Below, one piece after another: positions 30,666-40,051 of a DNA stretch of 44,503 nt (the first letter of the stretch is position 1; every line of letters starts with the position of its first letter). The position numbers and the translations under genes were made by a program. The stretch is taken from assembly GCA_032718475.1 (NCBI GenBank), contig JAUCBJ010005658.1:1-44503 (forward strand), read 5' to 3'. The notes beneath the pieces were generated by a model. It searched no databases. It saw nothing but the letters and a program-made list of their open reading frames with translations, and was not told where the DNA came from. This DNA is from Nemertoderma westbladi (Eukaryota > Xenacoelomorpha > Nemertodermatida > Nemertodermatidae).

Positions 30666-32204
30666 CCCCAACGTAACAGCTTCTGGAGTGGGTGTGTGAC
30701 TATATTATTTTATATTTGCTTTTATTATTTTATACTTATGTATGTATTATTATGTAATTTTATTATAATCGTTTTCTTTAATTTTATTTAGTAGAATGTT
30801 ATTTTAGCGATTATTTAGTAGATTAGTGCCATATATATTCGCGTTTATTACTTAATTACTATTTATTAATATTATATATTATATATTTAGTGCGACGGCG
30901 AGAAATAATTATTTTTCTCTTTCCTTACTGTCCGTATCATATTATAAATACGTGACTACAGTAAGATGAAATGTCCGTACTTATTAAAGTACAATAAAGC
31001 TCCTACTATATTCAAGTATTATTGGTAAGTAGAGTATTAGGAATGCAAAGTTCAGATCCTCGTGTCTCGGCTAAACCAAGCTCTGGGTAGACCTTGGAAA
31101 CGACTTGCCTCTTCTCACTGACATTGCTTCTTGCGATATTGCTCTCATACCGTATATTAAATAATACATATAGTAGCGTGATGTCCCTTTAACAGTAGCG
31201 TAAAACGCAAAATAAATCTGTTAAACCCTTTGACCATCTGTAATTCTAGTCGATTAAGATATCGCGGCACCCACGAATATACTTGAAAGACAAAATTCTA
31301 GAATCAGTGGTTAACGTCCCTAGACATGTTCTGGAATAAACCGGTGCCCATCTTAAATATTAACTATTAATATTTATAAAATCTATCAAACAAATACAAT
31401 AGAGTAAATACTTACAAGTTAACTCTAGAAAATCTATAAATCAAAATCTGTTAAAAATAATTAGATCCTTTAAAATTCTAGTCGATTAAGATATCGTAGC
31501 ACTTACCGATACTCTTAAAAGGACAAATTTCCTAGAATTCAGGATCATAGTCCCCAGACATGCTCTGGAATAAAATTGTGTATATTTAATATTAAATAAT
31601 AAAATTTATGGGAATAAATTTAAATTCATATCTTTTAATGAATTTGATAAATTGTCATTTTTATACAATTTATAACATTCCCAAAATTCCATTAATTAAT
31701 AGATCATGGGAGCGGAGATTCACCCTATTAAATATATTAGTGTGCGAGAATCTCCAATATATAGTCAATAGCCGATAAAATTCATAAAATCATGTATAAA
31801 GAGGAATATTGGCAATTAAAGAATTACTATAAAATAGCATCCCAGATCTGTATGCATGAGAATTACCCTAATTCTACCGCTAGCTTTCCATAATGTTACC
31901 ATGGCAACAACCACGCTAGAATTAGAAGTGAGTTAAGAGAACAATAAAGGCTTGCCCCATTGAATAGCATAAGGAATAAAATAGCACACTGCGAGTATCC
32001 AAGGATACCCAATAATAACGTGGCATTCTGGAAGGCACTTGACTAACAGACAAATGGCCCGAATGTGTGCGGTTTGTGACAGTTGTGTGGAATTTGTGCG
32101 TTTATAGGGGAATGTTACTACTAAAGTGTGTTTACAGTAGCGAGTCGCAATTGTGAAAGTAGCCCTAACTCTGCAGTAATAACCTGAAGTAAATCTTAGC
32201 CCTT
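30666..32204 (+). other. AT-rich post-pol block with a ~235-bp direct repeat
   Basis: No gene. Two related ~165-base segments (about 31212-31380 and 31447-31612) share ATTCTAGTCGATTAAGATATCG, a CCGA/CACGAATA(T/C) block and CCC(T/C)AGACATG(T/C)TCTGGAATAAA, the latter able to form a short hairpin. The block separates the pol remnants from the accessory coding region. Confidence 0.6.
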
Positions 32205-32397
32205 GGGACGGACAGTGGAGTGACTCGCGCTGGTTGTTATTGTCGTTGTGCAGCTACTATGTTGGCGATAAGCACAGCGGCGGCAGTGCATCAGCGCTGA
32301 GGATCTTGCGCTGTCCGGGGGCCGTGAGGGGTAGGCAGCGACGCCCGCTAGCCTAATTATAAACTCATTATGATATTGATAAACTCATATAGCAGCT
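32205..32397 (+). promoter_or_regulatory. GC-rich patch before the accessory ORF
   Basis: A ~150-base GC- and CpG-rich patch (GGGACGGACAGTGG, GCGGCGGCAGTGC, GGGGGCCGTGAGGGG) stands out from the AT-rich surroundings and ends about 45 bases before the ATG at 32398. It could be an internal promoter or a processed leader of the accessory gene. There is no TATA box at a decisive distance, so this is inference from composition and position. Confidence 0.3.
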
Positions 32398-33953
32398 ATG
32401 ACTGAGTTGATAGAAGATGATCTTGGTATCAGGGAGCGATATACTCTACCTTTACAAGCGTTTGTTGATAGCTTGATACGCGGCGACGCTAGTCCAACTA
32501 CTACGGAGGACGATGGTCGTTATATCGAACCGCCGATGTCCCAGTAGCAACTTACGCGTGAATTGGACTATAGAAAATTCACCGCTCGCTATACGCATCG
32601 TAATGGTACGTATATGGACTTCTTAACTACTGGCCATCCTATCGATTTACACGATACGGACTATGTCGACACCGAAAGGGAAATGGTACTATTTAAATAT
32701 CCTACCCAGCGGAGTCGGAACGATAAACTTAAAATCGAATGCGAAAATTCTATTCGAAATTGACTCGAAAGAGAAGACGTTAAAGAACCAGATAAACGCG
32801 GTAACTCCAACGTATATTTGGAATTCTTGAGAGAAACATTATAAAACCGAATAAATATCACCCGCGTTTCCCCTACAAGACGTGCGTCTTTGGTATTATT
32901 GCGATGAATGCCCAAGACCCAACCAACAAACGGAAAGACATAAACATCCGCGGAGACGTTGCTTTAAACACAGTTTTACTCGCTATATTTACGGGAGTTT
33001 CGAGCGAAACTTGTTCGATGTATCACCTACGCTCGTTCGATTCAAACGATCCTTAAATAAACCTATGATCAGAGTTCCGGAATACTCGGTCAGACCTCTT
33101 CATTCCCTAGTTAGACCTCAGACTCTTGATCCTAATAGTATCACGGATCCTCCCAAACTGTACTCACTGTTCAAAGATCTAGTGTTACCCGAACAGTTAG
33201 TCGGTGGCACTCCGGTTGTGGGCTCCCTAAATATTCGCCCATCATACCCAGTCGGATTGGGACGCGGACATCTAATATCGCCATTCAACCGTATCATCGT
33301 CCCGGTTTAACCCGATACAACCTGTCACCGAGGTGGAGGAGAGAGTTGTACGAAACGCATTGGAGACTATTCGTCAAAAGATCGGAAAAGGAACCTACAA
33401 TTGTTTAGAGAAACGTAAATTGCAGCAACAAGTCCAAGCGGTAAACGAACTAGCTTTATCTCAGTTTGATCAGGAAAGCCAGAATCTCTAAGAAGATATC
33501 GAACTTGGGCGACCCTACTCTCTAAAAGAATTTTAGACGAATGCTTCCAACAACAAGCGGAGGAAAATCAGCTCGAGGAGAAGCATACCAATTCCGATAG
33601 AGCCCGAGAACGCGAGTTGAAAAGAATCATCAAACCGAGAAAATTTTTTACTACACACTGTCCACCTACCGCTTTCGTGCAAACGACCTGTCAGGGACCA
33701 GTAAGAGCTGCTGTCTCAAAACGCGCTCTCAAGGTTGTTCGACCTCGTTCCATTGAGGTTGATACCGATCAACCGGGTACCTCGACCGGCGGATGCACCG
33801 ATCGTAACCCTAAACCTTCTGATGCAATTGTATTGCCCCCTTCACCCAAGAGTTATAGCCCTCCTAGTAAAGTGGCTCGCCCCAAAGAAAAAAAGGACTC
33901 TTGCTAGCCTTAAAAAACTGCGTAAACGCCGTCCTCGCAAGAAAGACTAACTG
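32398..33953 (+). pseudogene. Unrecognised accessory ORF between pol and 3' LTR (about 500 codons, broken)
   Basis: I do not recognise this protein. The ATG at 32398 opens a frame (MTELIEDDLGIRERYTLPL) that has a TAG at 32545 and TGA at 32761 but reads on sensibly to 32844 (LDYRKFTARYTHRNGTYMDF, REDVKEPDKRG). The next frame, 32855-33310, contains WYYCDECPRPNQQTERHKH and RRRCFKHSF, a CxxC...H...C/H patch that might bind zinc, then a proline-rich LNIRPSYPVGLGRGHL. A third frame (33297-33491) is helical (VEERVVRNALETIRQKIG). The fourth (33485-33907) has CFQQQAEENQLEEKH and a Pro/Ser linker. A last shift at an A-rich run gives a basic end (LRKRRPRKKD, to 33953), likely a nuclear or nucleic-acid binding tail. 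No membrane segment or signal peptide is visible, so it is not an obvious envelope. Confidence 0.55.
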
Positions 33954-34020
33954 TTTAGAGTATTTTTATATTTTAGAAACTGTGATTTTTTATATTTTAT
34001 AGAATTAAATCCCATTTTCT

Positions 34021-34028
34021 GGGAGCGG
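34021..34028 (+). other. Polypurine-tract-like GGGAGCGG
   Basis: A short purine-rich run (one C) immediately before the 3' LTR, where plus-strand priming occurs in LTR elements. It is brief, and its role is inferred from position. Confidence 0.5.
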
Positions 34029-35235
34029 TGTAAAGGCTTTTGCGGATCTAGCTAGTCATTTTTCCCGCAAAGTACTCTGTAGGTATTTTAGCGGACATAA
34101 AAAGCCGTTTCCTTACTGCACAGGTGTTTTAGTGGACATAAAAAGCCATTTCTTCTGTATGTGTACTTTAGCGGACATAACTAGCAATTTTATGCCGCAA
34201 TGCACCAAAATACTCTTAATACAGTGTATTTCAGACGACGACATCTATCAGCTGAGATGTCGACGTGTAGCTTTTGGCTTTCTTTGTTCAGGCTCAATCA
34301 CTCGACCAATCAGAGCGATTTTCATTTTATTTGTACAGAAGCCTCCGGGAAATCGCGCAATGCATTATGGTTTATGTTTACCTTTTTTTCCTGATGCCAG
34401 AACATCGGCTGTGGAATTATTCTGTGTTTCAGACTTTAGCCAAACATTAGAACGGCTTTGATCATAGAAACGTATAACTGTTATTCTATCTATCATATCA
34501 AACCAAATCTGCATATCACAAACTGCTCATATTGTCATATACAAACACCGCATTATTTTTACTGCTATTTACTGTCGGTTATTAATTGTATCAGTTGATG
34601 GAATATTGTTATATTTGGAGAATATCGATAAATAATCAGAAAACCACAATCTTCTTGATATACTGAAGGTTAGAGAGACCGGTTACATATAGCAATTGCG
34701 ACTTACATTATAGTGGTTTTGGAGTGAATTGAATGCTATTTCATAGACCCTTCATGTGTCAGTGGCTGTTCTCCTTATATATGATTAAAATTAGTGAAGG
34801 TCGGCAGATCGGTGTGCAGCATTGTGCGGTAGTGTGCATGAGTGTGATAGATAACAAAGCATCTCCTAAAGAATGCGCTTTATACGTGAATCATTGTGTT
34901 GTGTTTAGTTGTGTTTAGTGTAAGTCATAACTCTGTTTACATACTTAGAGCGCCACGTCCTAAAGGAACTGTTAATATTTCCCGAAAGTGAATAATATTT
35001 GTCAGAGATTATATATTAACGATCAATCGAATAATACAGTAGGCCTACACCGCAATAAGGTCAGAGCATCCGAATCCAGTCTCCCTTAACCGTGGGTGAA
35101 TGGTCGCGCATAGGCTGGCTTCGGCTAATGTAGTTTATGTGTATCAAATACTTGTCATAGGCTAAAGTCGATTTATAACCTAGAAGACACCTAAATTTGG
35201 CAGGTTAAACTGCTAAAGGTCTAAAAGCGCGAACA
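34029..35235 (+). repeat. 3' LTR of the BEL/Pao element
   Basis: 1207 bases, TG...CA, nearly identical to the 5' LTR. Differences include a duplicated GTGTTTAGTT segment near 34898-34915 and an insertion of AAGTGAATAAT-type bases near 34986. The same three ~41-base units lie near its 5' end (34080-34195). It is followed at once by the CCGGG target duplication. Confidence 0.93.
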
Positions 35236-35296
35236 CCGGGCGTACTTACTTAAACCCGCTATTTCGACCATTTCCCTGTGTTTTTACAAAAAACAC

Positions 35297-36000
35297 ATCC
35301 TTATGCTATCCCTTTTCAATCGGAAGGAATTGCCCTACTGAACTGATTAAAATATCAACACTGTACGATTAAATAGCTAATCTCCTTATCTGGTGTCATA
35401 AATTGTAATCGGAATTTGAGTAGGGTTCATTGGCAATATCCGTTTTTATTATGTATGTGCAATTTATGTAATTTATTTATCGTCTTTATTGTTTCAATAA
35501 TTAGTTAAAAGCAAACAATTCCGGTGTTCAGTACAATTTATGAGATACAATGTCACAATGTCAGGCGATAAATACAGTATATCAGCAGTGCTATTCAGCT
35601 TAATGATATGTAGAAATTTTAGTTTGAGAAAACCCGGAATTATGAGCCCAGTCTTCAATATTGGCACAGACTCACGGTTGTGAGTACTGTGAGTAATTTG
35701 TGCAGAAAGTTTTATTTGTATTTTAGGATATTTAGGATTATTTATTATATTATACGTAATATATGGTGATTATTGGAGACAACAATAATTCTTTCGACAA
35801 TGTGAGGGCTTCGGTCAACAATATCACAAATTGCATGATTCCTTCATGACATCTGGTTTATTTTATCCGGAAATAACTTATCTTTTATTGGCACTTTTTA
35901 ACCGGGTAGTGTACAAATTTAGGGATCGCGTAATTGTTTATAATGAAATTAATATCTTATATCTCGCCAAACCACGGGCGCGTTTCGACCTTAATGGGTC
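35297..36000. other. AT-rich flank, no gene seen
   Basis: Flanking DNA beyond the right end of the foldback. There are no supported frames, arrays or terminal repeats. Confidence 0.3.
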
Positions 36001-36002
36001 AG

Positions 36003-36071
36003 CGTATTGTCGGATTCGAACCTGGGACTTGGAGGTGGAAGCCGAGACAACAACCACTAGGCCACAGGTTC
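36003..36071 (-). tRNA. tRNA-like sequence (SINE head or pseudogene)
   Basis: On the minus strand a perfect A box (TGGCCTAGTGG) and a perfect B box (GGTTCGAATCC) stand at tRNA-like spacing. The acceptor and T stems pair poorly, so a working tRNA is unlikely. It could be the head of another SINE; I see no second copy of its flanks in the window. Confidence 0.6.
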
Positions 36072-36079
36072 TTGAGATT

Positions 36080-36901
36080 TAATTTTCAAATCCAGCTGCC
36101 ATTTATTACTGCATTACTCGGCTGATGATGTATATATAGAAAAATATACGAAAAGTTCCGAACAAATCTGTTATTATGTTTTTTAGTATTGCAATAACTA
36201 TATTGATTTTATTGACTTAATTATCTATATGTGACATGTAACGACATAAGTTTAGAGAATCCAATTTTGTAGACATCTTTAGCATATTAGGCTATTGGGC
36301 AAGTGACTTATAGGGGAAGTGACTTATTTTTATTTTTCGTTTTATTTTTATATTGGGCATGTGATTCATTGGGCAAATGGCATACTGTACTCGGCAAGTG
36401 ACTGCACCCCGGATTTGCGCCCACCTGTCTCCACTCAATACGTTCGTTCATGTAGGAAACCACTCGCACCAGCACACGCCCAGGCAGGCACCCAAGTGCT
36501 TCTTTTGCAAACATAACAATGTATGTAAATAACAGTTTAGAACGAACATATTACATAAAGAACAAATTACACACCAACTATACAGCTGTTAATTAATGAA
36601 TTAAACTATTATAGTAATATGAATCTAACAAACTTAGTGTTTATCTTTATTTTATTTTGCCAAAACTTAACTTTTTGCCGATACGAGACAGTACAGTAGC
36701 TGAAACGCGACGTAACCTTCAAGCCGAAGTATAGATATGGCGAGACGGTGATGGTAACAGTGTTATTGTATGACAATGTTAAATATATTACTAATATACT
36801 TGATATTACTACACACTATTAAAACTATATTATAATACACTATTACAACAGTTAGAATCGTTGGGCTACCCTTCTTCTTAACGAAATCCAGTTAACGGTC
36901 T
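36080..36901. other. AT-rich DNA, no gene seen
   Basis: Contains a few reiterations of (GGG)CAAGTGACTTA (about 36298-36330, 36355-36405) but no coding region I can support. Confidence 0.35.
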
Positions 36902-36932
36902 ACCATGTGGTTTATTTGATAAACCACATGGT
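36902..36932. repeat. Perfect 14 bp hairpin, 3-base loop
   Basis: ACCATGTGGTTTAT at 36902-36915 is exactly repeated inverted at 36919-36932 around a TTG loop. It is followed by an AT-rich run. Its perfection suggests recent origin or selection; no terminator role is expected in this eukaryotic context. Confidence 0.8.
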
Positions 36933-37204
36933 TAAATAATAATAATACTTTTGTACTACATATGTTACATTTCTACCGTGTACAGTATTGTTCTGAACTA
37001 ATGTTATTTATTTAGACTACTTGCGTATTCACATTCTGTACAATTTCGAATACACTTTATTATCAACTTCATTATATCCCTCTAGTATTATTATTAATTG
37101 TGAGTTAGATTTTTAATGAAATACATTATACAATTTTATTTAGAAATTGAATACCTGTAACAATTTTAGGGTATAATTTAAGTTTTTAATTTAATTTAAT
37201 TTAG

Positions 37205-38219
37205 TTTTCGCCGTATCCGTATCCGTATGCATTTGCCGTATCCGTATGTACATACGCCTATGTGCGTATGTAATGGATTCCTATGGAGAATAATCCGTAT
37301 GTGATTTTAGATATTAGGCATTGCGGACCAGTTAGAAGTGCACAACACACATGCAGACTGAAGACAGGTAGGCCTACTTAGAGCTAAGTGATTTAATGAG
37401 TATGGCTGCCGCTACCTAATGGCAAATAAACATTGTAGGTCCATGTTGAGTGACAGATGATTTTCCTTCAGCCCCGGGATGCGCCACAGCGCTTGTTTTA
37501 TTGTACTAACTGACACTGACTGGCCGCCCGGTTAGACTTAGATTAATTTCTGGCACCCGGTTGCACTCGCTGACACGTGGTTTGACTAACTGACTGTCAC
37601 TAGCAGACTAGGTTAGACTTGTAGGCACTTGGCTGTATTATGGTTAACTATATAATGGCCCCGAAACAGCGAAAGTAAAGGTATATTACTGTATATGTTA
37701 ATAAATTCACAAAGAAGGACAGACGGACACAACGGTTTTCAATATCTGTGCGAATGTTTATTCCCTTAGCATTCTCATTGCTGCTTCTATCAGTCAATAC
37801 TACTATGTTAGTGCCATACTTTACTGTAGCAACCAACAACATTCTATAGCCAGGTTGGTGGAAAAACAGTTCAAAAATAAATCACGGGGTGGTTAGTTTT
37901 CCAAGCGGCGTCAAGAAGAGTTAACTGGTTAATACAGTAGGTACTGCACTGCTGGCGCATCCCGGGGCTGGCGGACACCGGCTGTCACTCATCCTGGACC
38001 TGTCCTGCATTGTTTATTTGACATAAGGTAGCGGCAGCCACACTCTTTAAATCACTAAGCTTTAAGTAGGCCTACCTGTCTTCAGTCTGCATGCGTGCTG
38101 TGCACTTCTTACTGGTCCGCGATGCCTAATCTCTACAATCACATACGGATTATTCCCCATAGGAATCCATTACATACGCACATACGCGTATGTACATACG
38201 GATACGGATACGGCGAAAA
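37205..38219. mobile_element. Foldback DNA element with ~270 bp arms and CCGTAT hexamer tips
   Basis: 37205-37486 is the reverse complement of 37953-38219, from TTTTCGCC to GGCGAAAA. The tips contain repeated CCGTAT/ATACGG hexamers and a GTATGTACATACG palindrome. Arms share segments with AGACAGGTAGGCCTAC and GCCCCGGGATGCGCC. The 466-base core (37487-37952) has no believable gene. Large arms with short internal repeats at the tips and a small core are typical of non-autonomous foldback elements. A target duplication is not clear. Confidence 0.8.
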
Positions 38220-38327
38220 GTTATACCCACATTTTTATTCGTAGGCTCGGGTACTTTAGATCCGCGTATCTAAAGCTCGGTTTGGTTGTAAATTCCAAAG
38301 ATAGTTCCGCCCCAGGTCGCTGGTTAT

Positions 38328-39328
38328 GTGTTATGGGGCGTCCTCCAAGGAGACACACTTGCACCATTCTTGTTCATTATTGTGGTTGACTATGTTCTAC
38401 GCATGTCCTTAGATCATTATAATGATGATGGGGTGATGATAACTCCACCTACTGGCTCCAGAAGTCGAGGAAATCCTGCCAAGTACCTAACTGATCTAGA
38501 CTTTGCTGATGACTTAGGAGTACTATCAGAATCATTAGAGGGAGCCCAACGGCTCCTCAGCTCATTAGAACATGCTGCTTCTAGTGTTGGTCTTTTTATT
38601 AACTCCAGAAAAACCAAAATTCTGACAGTTCACTTTGAAAGTCCTCAGCAAGTCTCTGATCGGATGAGCATAAGCTCAAAGGATGGTATGCTTGAGCATG
38701 TGGACGACTTCTGTTACCTGGGATCATGGATCCGGAAGTCAGGTGAGGACCTTCGAATACGTAAGGGAAAGGCATGGGCAGCCTTGAATAGGCTTTCCAG
38801 AATTTGGAAGTCACCGAGAATTAATCAGAAACTTAAGGTTCGATTATTTAGAGCAGCAGTAGTTCCAGTACTCCTCTACGGGAGTCCATGCTGGGCTCTA
38901 ACTGCTGAGGACACCAAATCTCTGGATGGCACATTCACAAGAATGCTACGCCGGGTTCATTGTGTCAAGTACAATGCACACATCTCCAACCAGACACTAT
39001 ATAACATTGGAGGTGTCTCATTGGTTCCCCCAAGCTTGACACTAGAACAAAATCGCCTCCGCTTTGCAGGACATTGCTTTCCCGTGAGGACCAGCCAGTG
39101 CATAATCTTGTACTTTGGCAGCCTCATGGAGTGAATAAGCATGGTGGACATCCCATGACTTTCTTGAGACGCATCTTAAAGGACACTGGCCTTGAAGATG
39201 CGGATGATCTAGCAAATGTCATGGGTGATAGGGAGTTGTGGCGGTGCAATTTTGTCGATAAGCCGGCATAGCATTCTAAAAAATGCAGCTGAATGCAGCA
39301 TGCCGATCCTAGTATTAGTAGTAGTAGG
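38328..39328 (+). mobile_element. APE-type LINE, copy 3 (5'-truncated)
   Basis: About 1 kb of the 3' end of the family at 8057 and 26556. It starts abruptly within the RT at LWGVLQGDTLAP (38330), contains LDFADD and CYLGSWI, and has a one-base deletion at about 39082 (CTTTCCCGTG where copy 2 has CTTTCGCCGTG) that shifts the last part into the frame 39074-39271. The 3' end GCAGCATGCCGATCC is followed by a longer (TAG)n tail than in copy 2. No target duplication is obvious. Truncation is as expected of incomplete reverse transcription. Confidence 0.9.
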
Positions 39329-39342
39329 TTTACAGTACGCCC

Positions 39343-39645
39343 TGTTCGCCATATTCGCTGCTCCTTGCCGTTGTCCCACCCCCGGGTACCTCACGTTCGC
39401 TGTACACCGTATTCGCTCCAACTCGTCGTTGTTCCGGCTGTCCGGGTACCCCCTATTCGCCGTATTCGCTCCTCATTTCCGTTTCCATTGTCCCGGGTAC
39501 TTACCGTATTCACTATTCCTTGCCGTTGCCCCAAGTACTCTCCGCTCGCCATATTCGCTATTCCTTGCCGTTGCCCCAAGTACTCTCCGTTCGCCATATT
39601 CACTAGTTCTTGCCGTTGTCCCGGGTACTCTCCGTTCGCCATATA
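39343..39645. repeat. 45 bp minisatellite
   Basis: Head-to-tail units of about 45 bases with core TTCGCCATATTCGCTATTCC and TTGCCGTTGCCCCAAGTACT. Roughly three good copies lie at 39505-39645, with more diverged ones before. Because 45 is divisible by three, frames stay open on both strands with 15-residue repeats; these are artefacts. The array starts about 15 bases after the LINE copy 3 tail. Confidence 0.8.
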
Positions 39646-39659
39646 AATAAACAAGTAGG

Positions 39660-40051
39660 TATGCAGTGCTGGAAAGCTTGTCCTTGTACCGGTAACTGCT
39701 GCACTGTACTACAGTACTAATGTAGCAGTAGTACCTGTGTAATAAACTGCCTAATTTGTACTGTAATTTACACAAAGATAGTATTGGGTATCTGAATGTT
39801 GATATCAATGGGATCCCGAGGCGTATAGTGACGTCACGACCAATCACAGATCGTTTTCAAATTTTGAATAATTTTTAAACTGAAAACACCAATATCTCGG
39901 CTATTTTAGCATCTTATTGAATTCTGTAAACGCCATTGTGTTTCTGTGATATTATTGCATCTAATTAATCTGGTTTTGAATTTGAGTCGTGAACCCCCAT
40001 TTGCCTATATGTCAGAAAGTAAAGTACAAAACTAACATTTTCTGTTCTCCA
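39660..40051. other. Flank with a CRE/CCAAT segment like the foldback arm
   Basis: No gene. The segment at about 39823-39900 (TAGTGACGTCACGACCAATCACAGATCG) resembles the TGACGTCA and CCAATCACAG portion of the foldback arm at 19140-19185, so it may be a diverged relative of that family. Confidence 0.4.

Larger units (their letters stand above)
19205..35235 (+). mobile_element. BEL/Pao LTR retrotransposon, non-autonomous, 16.0 kb with nested LINE
   Basis: Two direct repeats of about 1.2 kb (19205-20396 and 34029-35235) begin TGTAAAGG and end GCGAACA, giving canonical TG...CA LTRs. The five bases before the 5' LTR (19200-19204) and after the 3' LTR (35236-35240) are both CCGGG, a 5 bp target duplication. 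Inside are a ~1.9 kb leader, gag-like and pol-like pieces (22310-30660), LINE copy 2 (26556-29913), a ~1.7 kb AT-rich block and an accessory coding region (32398-33953). Without the LINE the element is about 12.7 kb. The RT and integrase catalytic cores are missing, so it needs a helper element. Confidence 0.93.
17677..35296. mobile_element. Palindromic foldback element, split by the LTR retrotransposon
   Basis: The left arm (17677-17872) is the reverse complement of 19083-19204 joined to 35241-35296. The right arm is interrupted exactly at CCGGG by the 16 kb LTR element. Without that insertion the foldback is about 1.58 kb. The inner part 18594-18818 is in turn the reverse complement of 18834-19026, so nearly the whole element is one long palindrome. 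The exception is an unpaired block at about 17873-18593 on the left side only. The arms contain a TGACGTCA palindrome and an inverted CCAAT box. No transposase is visible, so it is non-autonomous. Confidence 0.8.

Noticed and set aside
32398-33953. Envelope gene in the LTR element
   Set aside because: No signal peptide, hydrophobic membrane segment or fusion-like stretch is visible in any of the contributing frames.
19205-35235. Segmental duplication as an explanation of the two 1.2 kb direct repeats
   Set aside because: TG...CA ends, an exact CCGGG target duplication and BEL/Pao sequence between them make LTRs the clear answer.
39216-39847. Open frames on both strands with 15-residue repeats
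   Set aside because: The unit is 45 bp, divisible by three, so frames stay open by periodicity.
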